The notes: generated by a model from the letters alone, not told the origin. A stretch of 64,000 nucleotides of DNA from CAWBLP01 sp963721065 (GCA_963721065.1 CAVRHO010000001.1:1-64000), one strand, 5' to 3'; counted from the stretch's first letter, positions 42,817 through 52,586 are shown. A program made the numbers and translations.

Positions 42817-44436
42817 ATGCGGCATCGCGATACGTCGGATGCCGAGCCGTTGCCGTCCCGCCTGTTGTTTCAGCCCCGCGCGGGGCGTCTGAGCGCCTGG
42901 TGCTATGTACTCGTCTGGGCCGGCACGCTGGCCGACCAGTTGCTGCACGTGCCGGTGGCCGGTGATGTCGGCGGCATGGCCATGTTGCTGTTCCTGCTGC
43001 TGGAATTCCCCAACCAGCGGCGCTTCGCGAAGGTGCTGTTCTTCGCGCTGGTGGGCGCCGGCCTGCTGGGCGTGGCGCACGCCGCCCACCCGCTGCCGCT
43101 GTTCCTGGCGAGCTGGCGCCGCGGCGCCGCCTATGGCGCGTTCTTCCTGGCTCTGACCACGCTGCGGGACGCCGCCGAGACCAGTCCGCTGGTGCGTCGC
43201 TGCGGCGCCCACCTGGTGGCGCAACCGCCTGGCCGCCGCTACGTCGCGTTGACCGCCGGCGGGCACCTGTTCGGCATCATCCTCTCCTACGGATCGATCG
43301 AACTGCTCGGCTCCATGGTCACCCGCGCCAACACGCTGGAGGCCGCGGGCGGGTCCGAGCCGGTGCGCACGCTGCGGGCCCGGCGCATGCTGATGGCGAT
43401 CTATCGCGGTTTCTGCGTGATGAACTGCTGGAGCCCGCTGAACCTGATGACCGCCGTGGTGTCCACCGCGGTGCCCGAGGCGCCGATGCGGCTGCTGATG
43501 CCGATCGCGCTGGTGGTGTCCGTCGGCATGGCGGCCCTGGGCTGGCTTGAGGATCGAATCTCCGCCGCCCGCCGCGCGACCAGTGGCGGGGCGCGCCCGG
43601 TCAGCCGGGAGTCCTGGACCGTGCACCTGCGCATCGCCGCGTTGATTGCCCTGGTGATGCTGCTCGCCGAGGCCGGCAGCGCGGTGTTCGGCGTGAAGCT
43701 GGTCACCGGGGTGACCATCGTGGTGCCGACGGTGGCGGCCGGCTGGGTGCTGGTGCAACTGCGGCGGTATGTCGGCGTGCGGCTCGGGAGTTCCCGTCGC
43801 GTGAACCGCGCGTCCCTCGTGGGGGAGGGCGGCGGTGGGGGGTGGCATGAACCTCCGGCTGATGGGCGGATCGCACGAGCCTCCATCCCCGGCAGGGAAG
43901 GAGGGAACACCGTGGTCGCGCTCTCCTTCCGCAGCATGCTTCGGCTGCTCGGCCTGCTCCGCCGGCGGGCCGTGCGCTTCCTCTGGCGCGTGCCGCACTT
44001 CCGCAGCGAGGCGACGGTGCTGGCCGGCTCCGGCTTCATGGGCGTGGCGATCGGTGGAGCCCTGCCCACAACGGGCATGGCGCCGCTGCTGGCGCACCTG
44101 CCGGCGATCGCGCTGCCGCTGCTGGTGCCGGTGCTGCTGATCGCCACGGGCCAAATCGGCCTGAACCCCGTGGCCGTGGTCGCCCTGTTCGGTGCCATCA
44201 TTCCCCACCCCGCAGCGCTTGGCGTTCCTCCGGCAGTGTTCGCGTTTGCCTGCATGCTGGGCTGGGGGTTGGCGATCAACATGACGCCGATGTCCGCCTC
44301 GGCGATCACCACCGCGCGCTGGGCGCGCGTGTCGCCGTGGACGGTCAGCACGGCATGGAACGCCACGTTCACGGCCTCTGCCTTGCTGCTGGCCTGGGGA
44401 GCGATCGCGGTCCTCTTTGCCGTCTGGCCGACCTGA
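42817..44436 (+). CDS. Multi-pass membrane protein of unknown function
   Basis: A 539-residue inner membrane protein with about ten or more hydrophobic segments (AMLLFLLLEFP, VLFFALVGAGLLGVAHA, LRIAALIALVMLLAEAG, IALPLLVPVLLIATGQIG, LGWGLAINMTPMSASAI). The layout of two helical halves with a TGMAPLLAHLPA-type stretch and INMTPMS near the end recalls ion or C4-dicarboxylate transporter-like proteins, but I cannot name the family. Residues about 328-366 are a Gly/Pro/Arg-rich insert (VGEGGGGGWHEPPADGR) unlike the rest, encoded by palindrome-like DNA (43800-43915), and probably sit in a cytoplasmic loop. Confidence 0.65.
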   Translation: MRHRDTSDAEPLPSRLLFQPRAGRLSAWCYVLVWAGTLADQLLHVPVAGDVGGMAMLLFLLLEFPNQRRFAKVLFFALVGAGLLGVAHAAHPLPLFLASWRRGAAYGAFFLALTTLRDAAETSPLVRRCGAHLVAQPPGRRYVALTAGGHLFGIILSYGSIELLGSMVTRANTLEAAGGSEPVRTLRARRMLMAIYRGFCVMNCWSPLNLMTAVVSTAVPEAPMRLLMPIALVVSVGMAALGWLEDRISAARRATSGGARPVSRESWTVHLRIAALIALVMLLAEAGSAVFGVKLVTGVTIVVPTVAAGWVLVQLRRYVGVRLGSSRRVNRASLVGEGGGGGWHEPPADGRIARASIPGREGGNTVVALSFRSMLRLLGLLRRRAVRFLWRVPHFRSEATVLAGSGFMGVAIGGALPTTGMAPLLAHLPAIALPLLVPVLLIATGQIGLNPVAVVALFGAIIPHPAALGVPPAVFAFACMLGWGLAINMTPMSASAITTARWARVSPWTVSTAWNATFTASALLLAWGAIAVLFAVWPT

Positions 44437-44488
44437 TTCACCGCTGGTTAATCCCGCGTGAGGCAGACTTCCCGCAACAACCTCGGGA

Positions 44489-46885
44489 ATGTCTGCCGTG
44501 CGACACCTGCTCTCCCTGCCCCTGCGTGCGCTGCGCGATCTGTCCATCGGCAGCAAGCTCGGCCTGACCGTCGTTGGTGCGCTCGTGCTGCTGAGCGGTG
44601 TGTCGTGGTTCGCCCTGAACCGGCTGATGACCGTCGGCGCGTTGCAGGACGGGGCATTGGCGGAAGCCGCGAACGAGCGGCGTATCGAGCAGGTGCTGCA
44701 CCGCGCCGCCGAACTGCGCGTGATCAGCCGGGAACTGGAGTATCAGCAGACCGGACGCGCGGTGCGGGCCGCGGCACAGCGGGCGCATCAACAATATGTC
44801 GGGGCACGTGCCCTGCTGGCATCGGCTCGGGACGCGACCACCGTTTCGTCCGACCGTGATGCGCTGGGCCAGGCGCTGCAGGCGCTGGATGAGCTCGCCA
44901 AAGCCGTTAAGCAGGAGGCCGCGGTTCGTAACGAAATCCTCGATACACGGTGGAAGCGCCTGCTCCAGGCCAGGCCCGTGTTCAAGTCCGCGCTGAATAA
45001 TTTCGCCGTGGAGCTGCAGAACGGCGGCGTGCGCAGCGGTGTGGATGCGGTGCGTGACGGCGGGCCGAAGGCAGCCGTCAATCTGGATAACCCGTCCGAA
45101 GCGGCGCTGAACGACTACAGGCTGGCGATGGCGGATCTGCAGAATGCGGCACTGCTGTTCCTCGCCACCGGCAACCGTGCCGCTGCCAATGAAGTGAAGG
45201 GCGCCGCGCAGCGGGCCGCGGCGAAGATGGCGGCGATCCAGCACGGCGATGCGCCTGACGCAGTAAAGTCCGATTCCAAAGTGGTGGCCACGATCGGCGG
45301 CGCCATCGCCAAGGGCGCGATCGCGCTGATCGAGCAGACCGATCGACTGAACCACATCATGCAGACCGGGGTGGAGGCCGCGAATCAGCAGATGCAGCAG
45401 GCGATCGGCCAGGTAGCCGATGCGCTGATCATGCGTGTCAATACGACGGCCGATGAGGCCTCGGCCGCAAGGGTCAGGGCGCAGCACGAGGCGATTCTGC
45501 TGATCGGCGGCATCGCGGCGCTGATGCTTGTGTTAGGTGCGCTGACTGCCTGGATCATCGCCCATCCAATGCGGCGGCTGACCGGGATTGTGCAGGCGAT
45601 CGCCCAGGGCAATACCGCCACACAGGTGGATTACACAAGCTGGCGTGACGAGATCGGCCGCATGGCCGGGGCGGTGGAGACGCTGCGCGGGGTGATGCAG
45701 CAGACCTTCGTGCAGAGCCAGATGATCGAGCAGATCCCCGTCGGCGTGATGACCGCGGACCCGGCCGGCGACTTCAGGATCACTTATGTCAATGCGGAGA
45801 CGAAGAACATCATGCGCCGGGTGGAACAACATCTGCCCGTGCCGGTGGACCAGATCATGGGCCAGAGCATCGACCTGTTCCACCGCAACCCGGAGAAGCA
45901 GCGCGCACTGCTTGGCGATCCGGCCAACCTGCCGCACCGTGCCCGGATCACCCTGGGTGACGAGGTGCTGGAGCTGACCGTCAGCGCAATCCACGGCCGG
46001 CACGAGGAGTATGTCGGACCGATGCTGACCTGGAAGCGGCTGACACGGGAAGTCCGGCTGAGCGAACGGTTCGAAAGCAGCGTTCAGGCCATTGCCCAAA
46101 CGGTGGGCGAGGCGGCCGCAACCATGCGGGCCACGGCACAGGAGATGAGCGAGGCGGCGGTGGCCACCGGTGAGCGCACCGGCTCGGTGGCAACCGCGGC
46201 GGATGAGGCGACCTCCAATGTCAGCGCCGCAGCCGCGGGGGCCGAGGAGCTGGCAACCTCGGTCGCCGAGATCGGCCGCCAGGTGGCGGAATTGGCCCAG
46301 ATTGCCGGCCGGGCGGTGCAGGAGGCCCAGGCCACCGACGCCAGCGTGAGTGGCCTGAGCCAGGCGGCCGGGCGCATTGGCGACGTCGTGCGGCTGATTG
46401 GCGACATTGCCGGGCGAACCAATCTTCTGGCGCTCAATGCCACGATCGAGGCGGCCCGGGCGGGTGAAGCCGGCAAGGGCTTTGCGGTGGTGGCGAGCGA
46501 GGTGAAGGCGCTGGCCACTCAGACGGCGCGTGCCACGGAGGAGATCGGAGCGCAGATCTCCACCATGCAGGGCGCCACCGGCCAGGCGGTGACGGCACTG
46601 CGCTCGATCGCTGCCACCATCCAGCGCATGAACGAGATAGCCACGGCGATCGCCGGCGCCGTGGAGGAGCAGAGCGCGGCAACGCAGGAGATCGCCCGCT
46701 CTGTCCAGCAGGCCGCGGTCGGCACCGGGGAAGTCAACAGCAACATCGGGATGGTGACGGAATCGGTGGACAACACCGGCCGGCAGGCCGGGGCGGTGCT
46801 GGAGCGGGCCACCGGCCTGGTGGAGCAGTCGGAGACGCTGAAGGCGGAGGTGCAGGACTTCCTGGGGGCGATGCGAGTCGCATGA
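44489..46885 (+). CDS. Methyl-accepting chemotaxis protein
   Basis: A 798-residue chemoreceptor. One membrane helix lies near residues 28-47, followed by a long helical sensor region to about 330, a second membrane helix (ILLIGGIAALMLVLGALTAW, about 336-357), and HAMP (HPMRRLTGIVQAIAQGN and DEIGRMAGAVETLR). A PAS-like domain (about 416-525) comes next, then the signalling coiled coil with the highly conserved tip IAGRTNLLALNATIEAAR and GKGFAVVASEVKALA. The PAS domain after HAMP is a less common order. No che genes are nearby, so it must act through a distant array. Confidence 0.92.
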   Translation: MSAVRHLLSLPLRALRDLSIGSKLGLTVVGALVLLSGVSWFALNRLMTVGALQDGALAEAANERRIEQVLHRAAELRVISRELEYQQTGRAVRAAAQRAHQQYVGARALLASARDATTVSSDRDALGQALQALDELAKAVKQEAAVRNEILDTRWKRLLQARPVFKSALNNFAVELQNGGVRSGVDAVRDGGPKAAVNLDNPSEAALNDYRLAMADLQNAALLFLATGNRAAANEVKGAAQRAAAKMAAIQHGDAPDAVKSDSKVVATIGGAIAKGAIALIEQTDRLNHIMQTGVEAANQQMQQAIGQVADALIMRVNTTADEASAARVRAQHEAILLIGGIAALMLVLGALTAWIIAHPMRRLTGIVQAIAQGNTATQVDYTSWRDEIGRMAGAVETLRGVMQQTFVQSQMIEQIPVGVMTADPAGDFRITYVNAETKNIMRRVEQHLPVPVDQIMGQSIDLFHRNPEKQRALLGDPANLPHRARITLGDEVLELTVSAIHGRHEEYVGPMLTWKRLTREVRLSERFESSVQAIAQTVGEAAATMRATAQEMSEAAVATGERTGSVATAADEATSNVSAAAAGAEELATSVAEIGRQVAELAQIAGRAVQEAQATDASVSGLSQAAGRIGDVVRLIGDIAGRTNLLALNATIEAARAGEAGKGFAVVASEVKALATQTARATEEIGAQISTMQGATGQAVTALRSIAATIQRMNEIATAIAGAVEEQSAATQEIARSVQQAAVGTGEVNSNIGMVTESVDNTGRQAGAVLERATGLVEQSETLKAEVQDFLGAMRVA

Positions 46886-47367
46886 GTGGGGGTAGGGGCC
46901 GCGCAAAGCGGCACAGGTTTGAGCGCTGGCAGATCACTCATCGTAATGGTCCGCGCCGGGGCAACGGCGTCACGCCAACGCGTTTAGCCACGGGCCCGAA
47001 CCAATCACGTCGCGGCGGGCGCGGGCCAAACGCGTTGGTGGAAGTGCGGACAACCGCCACCTTTCTGAGTCCTGGCCGGCCTTGCCTTGAGCCGGCCATC
47101 TATCCGGACAAGGCGTTTTCCTTGCATCCCGACCCGATCTTTGCGGTGTCAATGGCCGGCTCAGGAAAGCTCAGGGACGGCCATGACATGAGGATCAGGT
47201 GTCCGTGTGCGGATACTGACGTCAATGGGGTGCAGGCTTGCCGCCCCACGACTTGATCGCACGCACCGGAGAAAAGCCGTTAACGGCCCACCTCAGCTGC
47301 CGGCACAGGTCATGACAGAGTAAGCGCGAACGTTGTTCGGACGTCACGCAGCCTTGCCTCGTACGGC
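46886..47367. repeat. Gene-free region with inverted repeats
   Basis: No supported gene. CCAACGCGTTT (46975-46985) and AAACGCGTTGG (47028-47038) are perfect 11-bp complements flanking G/C-rich inner sequence. Near 47073-47103, TGGCCGG and AGCCGGCCATCT form another hairpin that resembles the inner hairpin at 41856-41880, and ATGGCCGG recurs near 47153. These look like copies of alphaproteobacterial intergenic palindromic repeats. Confidence 0.55.
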
Positions 47368-48345
47368 TCAGGTATCGATCAGCCCGGATGCGGTCATCTG
47401 GGCGCGCGAACGCTGCATCGCCTCGCCCACCGCCAGTGCGGCCGCCAGCGCCCGCCGACCCGCGGACGCATCCACAGCCACCGGTGCACCATCCAGCACC
47501 GAGGCGACGAACGCCGCGTGTTCCGCGGCCAGCGAGTCGCGATCCTCCCACGACTCATCCTCGATGCCGAAGCCCTCGACCCCCGGTAACGGCTTCCCGT
47601 GGCCGCGCGAGATCACCGTCAGGCGGCGCGCGGAAAAATCGACCGCGACATAGCCGTTCCGCCCGAAGATCCGCATCCGTCGCTCGGTGCGGGCGGAGAC
47701 GCGGCTGGCAGTGACGGCCGCGACGGCACCGTTGGCGAAGCGGATGCGGGCGTTGGCGATGTCCTCATACGGGCTGGACACCGCGGCGCCCACCGCATCG
47801 ACATGCTCGATCTCGCTCGCCACCAGCGACAGCACCAGGTCGAGATCGTGGATCATCAGGTCCAGGATCACCGAGACGTCCGTTCCGCGCGGCTTGAACG
47901 GTGCGATCCGGGTGGCCTCGATGTACAGCGGTGCGCCGACGCGGCCGGACAGTGCACCATGCGCCGCCGAAAAACGTTCCAGATGGCCGACCTGCAGCAC
48001 CAGCCCGCGTTCCGCCGCCAGTGCCGCCAGTTCGTCAGCCTGTGCCAGCGTGGCGGCAATCGGCTTTTCCACCAGCACATGCTTGCCGGCGCGCAGGGCT
48101 GCTGCGGCAAGCCCGTGATGCGCCTCTGCCGGCGCCGCGACCACCACCGCGTCGCTTGCCGCGAGCAGGGAGGGGAAGTCCATGTCCGGCGCGCCGGCTT
48201 CCCACCCGACGGTTCGGGCGCGTTCCAGGTCGGGATCGTGGATGCCCGCCAGGACGGCGCGCTCGGACGCGGCGACCTTCAGAGCGTGGTATCGGCCGAA
48301 ATGACCGGCACCGGCAATGCCGATGCGAAGGTGGGAAGCGGGCAT
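47368..48345 (-). CDS. Gfo/Idh/MocA family oxidoreductase
   Basis: A 325-residue NAD(P)-dependent sugar dehydrogenase-like protein. The Rossmann start is LRIGIAGAGHFGRYHALKV, with the family signature HVLVEKPIA, then VGHLERFSAAH and the C-terminal beta-sheet domain (ILDLMIHDLDLVLSL). The VGHLERF and DLMIHDLDL stretches are, from memory, like those of UDP-GlcNAc 3-dehydrogenase GnnA and relatives used for 3-amino lipid A, but no gnnB is adjacent. Treat the substrate as unknown. Start ATG 48345. Confidence 0.82.
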   Translation of the reverse strand: MPASHLRIGIAGAGHFGRYHALKVAASERAVLAGIHDPDLERARTVGWEAGAPDMDFPSLLAASDAVVVAAPAEAHHGLAAAALRAGKHVLVEKPIAATLAQADELAALAAERGLVLQVGHLERFSAAHGALSGRVGAPLYIEATRIAPFKPRGTDVSVILDLMIHDLDLVLSLVASEIEHVDAVGAAVSSPYEDIANARIRFANGAVAAVTASRVSARTERRMRIFGRNGYVAVDFSARRLTVISRGHGKPLPGVEGFGIEDESWEDRDSLAAEHAAFVASVLDGAPVAVDASAGRRALAAALAVGEAMQRSRAQMTASGLIDT

Positions 48346-48474
48346 GGGTAATCCGGTTCTGTCCCGAGCAGCATAGCCGAATTCGAGGTGACTTGGAGGG
48401 AGTCCCGGAAAAGCCGGCGGCACGGCACCCGTCCGGCCGGCCGGGTGCCGTGCCGTCTGAACCAGGGGGCGATG

Positions 48475-49888
48475 TCAGCCGGAACGGGCCCAAAGCACTG
48501 GCGGCCTCCGGCTCCGCGTCCCGGCCGCCTGTTCGAACTGGTGGCCGACCCGCAACACCGTGGCGTCCTGCCACGGGCGCCCGATGATCTCCAGCCCCAG
48601 CGGCAGGCCGGTGGCGGTGAAGCCGCCGCACACCACCAGGGACGGCACCGCGGCGACATTCGCCACGGTGGTCAGCAGCGGGCGGGAGAAGCCGTCGTCC
48701 GGCCGCTGCTCGCTCAGCAGGGGCGCGCCACCCTGGACCGGCGCGCTGACCAGCACGTCGAACTTCTCCAGCACCTTGGCGGTCGCGGCGATCAGGTCGG
48801 TGCGCCGGCGCTGCGCGGCGATGTAGTCGGCGGCGCGGATCAGAGCGCCGGCCAGCACGCGGATGCGGAACACCCGGGAATACTCGGACAGCCGGGTGCG
48901 CAGCGTGGCCTCGTGCAGCGCGTAGGCCTCGGCGCAGATGATGACCCGTCCGACCGCGTTGTAATCCTGCACCGGCGGCAGGACGGCTTCCTCCACCCGG
49001 CAGCCCAGTTGCTTCAGCGTCGCCGCGGTTTGGTTCATCATCTGCAGCATCTCCGGCGAGCCCGGAACGTCATGCTCATAGAACCGCCGCAGCAGCCCGA
49101 CACGCAGCCCCTTCAGCGGCGCATCGAGCCCGCGCGCATAGGGGCCGCCCGGTCCGGGCACCGACGCCGGATCGTCGGCATCGTGCCCCGCCAGCACATC
49201 CAGCAACAGGGCGCAGTCCTGCGCCGTCCACGCCATCGGGCCGGCCGTATCCAGGCTTGGCGCCAGCGGGATCACGCCGCGGCGTGACACCAGGCCGGGC
49301 GTGGGCTTCAGGCCGGCGATGCCGCAGAACGCGGCGGGCAGCCGGATCGATCCGCCGGTGTCCGATCCCAGTGCGCCGAACGCGAGCCCCGCCGCCACCG
49401 CGGCGCCGGAGCCGGCGGACGACCCGCCCGTATAGCGCCTGGTGTCCCAGGGATTGCGTGCCGGCGGCCAGGGCAGGTCGGTCGCCGGGCCACCGATGGC
49501 GAATTCGTGCGTCGCCAGCTTGCCCAGCATCACCGCGCCCGCGGCATGCAGCCGCCGCACCGTCTCGGCGTCACGCGCCGGCACGTTGTCCGCCAGGATG
49601 CGGGAATGCGCGGTGGTGCGCACGCCGGCGGTCTCGTAAATGTCCTTGTAGGCAACGGGAACGCCCAGCAGCGGTCGCTTCTCGCCGGCCATGACGGCGC
49701 GTTCGGCGGCGCGGGCGGCGGCCATGGCCTGGCGCTCGGTCACCAGCAGGAATGCGTTCAGCTTCGGGTCGGCCGCGGCGATGCGCTGCAGCATCGTGCG
49801 GGTCAGTTCGACCGGTGACAGCTTCTTCGTGGCGATCAGCCGCGCGGCTTCGGCGAGAGTTCAGGAAATCCGGAACGCCGCCGGTCAT
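48475..49888 (-). CDS. Amidase-signature hydrolase with one frame break near the start
   Basis: An amidase of the GatA/AtzE type with catalytic Lys in VPVAYKDIYETAG, the TGGSSAGSGAAVAAG nucleophile-activating loop and the Ser of SDTGGSIRLPAAFCG. The open frame begins only at 49794, but the upstream sequence in another frame supplies the missing N-terminus. From ATG 49888, deletion of one A near 49862 gives VPDFLTLAEAARLIATKKL and SPVELTRTMLQ, standard for the family. The full length is then about 470 residues. The start overlaps the stop of the GatC-like gene. Likely substrate is an amide or a carboxybiuret-like compound. Confidence 0.85.
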
Positions 49889-50292
49889 CGCCCACGCGTG
49901 GCGCGGCCGCGCGCCTTGGGTTTGGCCGGGCCGCGTGGCTTGGCCCTGGCCGGTGGCTTCGCCTTGGCCGGCGTCTTTGGCGCGGCGCGTTTCGCGGCGG
50001 CACGCCTGCCGGGTGCCTTCTTCGGTGCAGCCTTCTTCGACGGGGCGGAAGTGCGGGCCGGCCGTGATGGCGCCGGATCGGCGGCAGGCGGTGGCAGGCG
50101 GAAGCTGAGCGCCAGGTCGTCGGCCAGCGGCCGGTCGTGCGGCAGGCTGGCGATCAGCCCGGCCACCTGTCGCCAGGCCAGCACCAGGTCGGCCACCTGG
50201 CCGGGGTTCAGCACCAACCCGGCGCGGGAGACGAGGATCTGCATCTCCGCCGGGCTGATCGTCGGTACGGCGTTGGTGGGCGCTGCCGCCAT
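49885..50292 (-). CDS. GatC/AtzG-like small protein with Lys/Ala/Pro tail
   Basis: A 135-residue protein directly upstream of and overlapping the amidase. The first 70 residues (ISPAEMQILVSRAGLVLNPG, VADLVLAWRQVAGLIASLP, LADDLALSFRLPPP) have the length and helical pattern of GatC/AtzG-type companion subunits, which stabilise amidases. The remaining 65 residues are a histone-like basic tail rich in KKAAPKKAPGRRAAA-type repeats, unusual for the family. Start ATG 50292 lacks a strong ribosome-binding site. Confidence 0.6.
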   Translation of the reverse strand: MAAAPTNAVPTISPAEMQILVSRAGLVLNPGQVADLVLAWRQVAGLIASLPHDRPLADDLALSFRLPPPAADPAPSRPARTSAPSKKAAPKKAPGRRAAAKRAAPKTPAKAKPPARAKPRGPAKPKARGRATRGR

Positions 50293-50399
50293 CGCGTCGC
50301 TCGGTTCGATCGAAACTATTCTGAGCCTAGTCGGGTCTACGAACAGCGGCAAGGCAATGGAACGTCTTCTTTTTTGTCTCCGGTGCGGATCGACCCGCC

Positions 50400-51659
50400 T
50401 CAGGCCCCGGACCCGGAGGCGGATTGCGGCGCCGGTTCGATCATGTCCGGCCCGCTGCGGGTCACGCGGAACACGGCCAGGCCGCGCCGCACCTGCCCGT
50501 CCGGAAGCATGGCCATCCAGCCGTCGGCGCCGATGAAGCCGGCCTCCTGGGTCAGCGCTTCCACCGTGTAGCCGCCCGCGTTGGACAGCACGCGGGCGAT
50601 CGCCGCGGCATCGAACGCCAGGTCGGATATCGCCGGCGGCGCGGTGCCGTATTTGGCCGTGTATTCCTGCTGATAGGCGCTGCGCGCGGCGGGATCCGGC
50701 GCGGCATACCAGGCGCCGGGGATCTGGCCGGATCCGCTGGCCGGCGTCGCCCACAGCGCCGGGCCGATGAACTGCACCTGCGTCGTGTCCACATCGTAGT
50801 AGGCCAGCATGGAGGCGACTTCGCCCAGCGACTCGCCGGTGTCCGCCAGCAGCAGCACGTTGAACGGCGGCGGTGGGATCGGTTGCTTCGCCAGCTCCCG
50901 TGCCTCCTTGCGGCCCTCGGCGGTGCCCAGGTCGCGGGCATGCTTGATCTTGGCCTCGATCGGGCCGCGGCGATCGGCATATTCGGCCAGGACGCGGGCC
51001 GACCTCTGGATGGAGGCCATGCCCTGGCCGTGGAAGTTCACGGTGGGCGGGGGCAGGCCCAGGCTGGTGGTGGTCTGGCGCAGGGCCTGGGCCATGGCTT
51101 GGCCGAAATCGCTCTCCGGCAGGAACGCGGCGACCTGGGTGCGTCCCTGGGCCTGTGCGGCCGACATAAGGCGGCGGACCTGCTGGCCGGGTGTGATGCC
51201 CAGGGTCCATACGCCCGGCTGCGCCTGCGACGGGTCGTTGGTGAAGGCCAGAACCAGAACTCCGGCACTGCGGGCGACCGGGGCCACGGCGGCGGTTTCG
51301 GCCGCGGTCAGCGGGCCCAGGATCAGCCGGGCACCCTCCGCGATCGCCGATTGCGCCGCCGCTGCCGCGGCCTGTGGATTTCCCCCGGTATCGCGCACGA
51401 TCAGGGGTGGCGACCCGGGTTCGGCGAGCGCAAGTTGGGCTGCCTGCAACATCGGCTGGCCGGCATTGGACAATTGCCCGGACAGCGGCAACAGGATGGC
51501 CACCGGCCCGCCGCCCGCCCCGGCACCGCCCGGTGCGGGTTGTCCCAGGCCGATCGGCCCGCCGCCATAGCCTGGGGGCGGCGTGTAGCCGCCGCCCATT
51601 CCGGTGCACCCGGCAAGCAGGCCCGGGCCTAGAAGGAGCACGAATGCCCGACGACGCAT
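50400..51659 (-). CDS. Lipoprotein with periplasmic-binding fold, LpoA/LivJ-like
   Basis: A 419-residue protein with a signal peptide ending in the lipobox LLAGC (Cys near residue 16), a Gly/Pro-rich linker and a type 1 periplasmic-binding domain (VAILLPLSGQLSNAGQPML, ILGPLTAAETAAVAPVA, LTNDPSQAQPGVWTLGI-like). Such proteins are annotated as penicillin-binding protein activators or branched-chain amino acid-binding proteins. The neighbour rsmI is the usual partner of LpoA/YraM in proteobacteria. Its start lies inside the 5' end of rsmI on the other strand. Confidence 0.8.
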   Translation of the reverse strand: MRRRAFVLLLGPGLLAGCTGMGGGYTPPPGYGGGPIGLGQPAPGGAGAGGGPVAILLPLSGQLSNAGQPMLQAAQLALAEPGSPPLIVRDTGGNPQAAAAAAQSAIAEGARLILGPLTAAETAAVAPVARSAGVLVLAFTNDPSQAQPGVWTLGITPGQQVRRLMSAAQAQGRTQVAAFLPESDFGQAMAQALRQTTTSLGLPPPTVNFHGQGMASIQRSARVLAEYADRRGPIEAKIKHARDLGTAEGRKEARELAKQPIPPPPFNVLLLADTGESLGEVASMLAYYDVDTTQVQFIGPALWATPASGSGQIPGAWYAAPDPAARSAYQQEYTAKYGTAPPAISDLAFDAAAIARVLSNAGGYTVEALTQEAGFIGADGWMAMLPDGQVRRGLAVFRVTRSGPDMIEPAPQSASGSGA

Positions 51660-52531
51660 GCGCCACATCTCCCGCTGATCAGCCGGCCGAACCCGCGGGC
51701 CTGCCGGAGGGTCTTGTGCTGGTTTCCACGCCGATCGGCAACCTTGGGGACATATCCCCAAGGGCCAGCCGGACGCTGGCCGCCAGCGACCTGATCCTGT
51801 GCGAAGATACCCGTCATTCCGCAAGGCTCCTTTCGGCTCTTGGCGTGACCGTGAAGACGGAGCCACTGCACGAGCACAACGAGGACGCGCGGATCGCCCC
51901 GGTGCTGGCGCTGCTGCGTGCGGGCAAGCGGGTGGCCCTGGTGTCGGATGCGGGCACGCCGCTGGTGTCGGATCCCGGGTACCGCCTGGTGCGTGCGGCG
52001 CTGGCGGCCGGGCTGCCGGTGGGTGCAGTGCCCGGGCCGAACGCGGCCCTGACGGCGCTGGTGCTGTCCGGCCTGGCGCCGCTGCCGTTCCTGTTCCTGG
52101 GCTTTCCACCGCCGCGTTCCGCCGCGCGCCGGTCGGCGTTCGGGACGTTGCGCGCCGCGGAGCGTGCCGGGCTGGCCGCGACCCTGATCTGGCATGAGGC
52201 GCCGCACCGGTTGGCGGAGGCGCTGGCCGACATGGCGGCGGCCTTCGGTCCGCGTCCGGCGGCCGTGGCGCGGGAATTGACCAAGCGCTTCGAGGAGGTG
52301 CGCCGCGGGACGCTGCCGGACCTGGCCGAACACTATGCCGCGCATGCGGCGCGGGGCGAGGTTACGGTGCTGGTCGGCCCGCCGCAGGAGGCGGACCCGG
52401 AGGACCTGGACGGTCGCCTGCGGGCGGCGCTGGCCACGCAGAGCGTGAAGGATGCCGCGGCCGTAGTGGCGACGGCGACCGGATTGCCGCGCAAGGTGGT
52501 GTATGCACGGGCGCTGGAACTGAAGACATGA
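51644..52531 (+). CDS. rsmI: 16S rRNA 2'-O-methyltransferase RsmI
   Basis: Methylates the ribose of C1402 in 16S rRNA, complementing RsmH at the same nucleotide. The 295-residue tetrapyrrole-methylase-fold protein has LVLVSTPIGNLGDISPRA, LILCEDTRHSARLL, VSDAGTPLVSDPGYRLV and the GPNAALTALVLSGL motif. GAAGGAG lies six bases before ATG 51644. The start codon region overlaps the divergent lipoprotein gene by 16 bases. Confidence 0.94.
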   Translation: MPDDACATSPADQPAEPAGLPEGLVLVSTPIGNLGDISPRASRTLAASDLILCEDTRHSARLLSALGVTVKTEPLHEHNEDARIAPVLALLRAGKRVALVSDAGTPLVSDPGYRLVRAALAAGLPVGAVPGPNAALTALVLSGLAPLPFLFLGFPPPRSAARRSAFGTLRAAERAGLAATLIWHEAPHRLAEALADMAAAFGPRPAAVARELTKRFEEVRRGTLPDLAEHYAAHAARGEVTVLVGPPQEADPEDLDGRLRAALATQSVKDAAAVVATATGLPRKVVYARALELKT

Positions 52532-52586
52532 GCGACCTGGTCCAGGGCCGTCCGGCCTGGACCAGGGCCGGATCGGATCGCCGCGT

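Noticed and set aside
42097..44556. Minus-strand open frame of 819 codons
   Set aside because: Only its last 213 codons (flavin reductase) are real. The rest is the antisense of the membrane protein gene.
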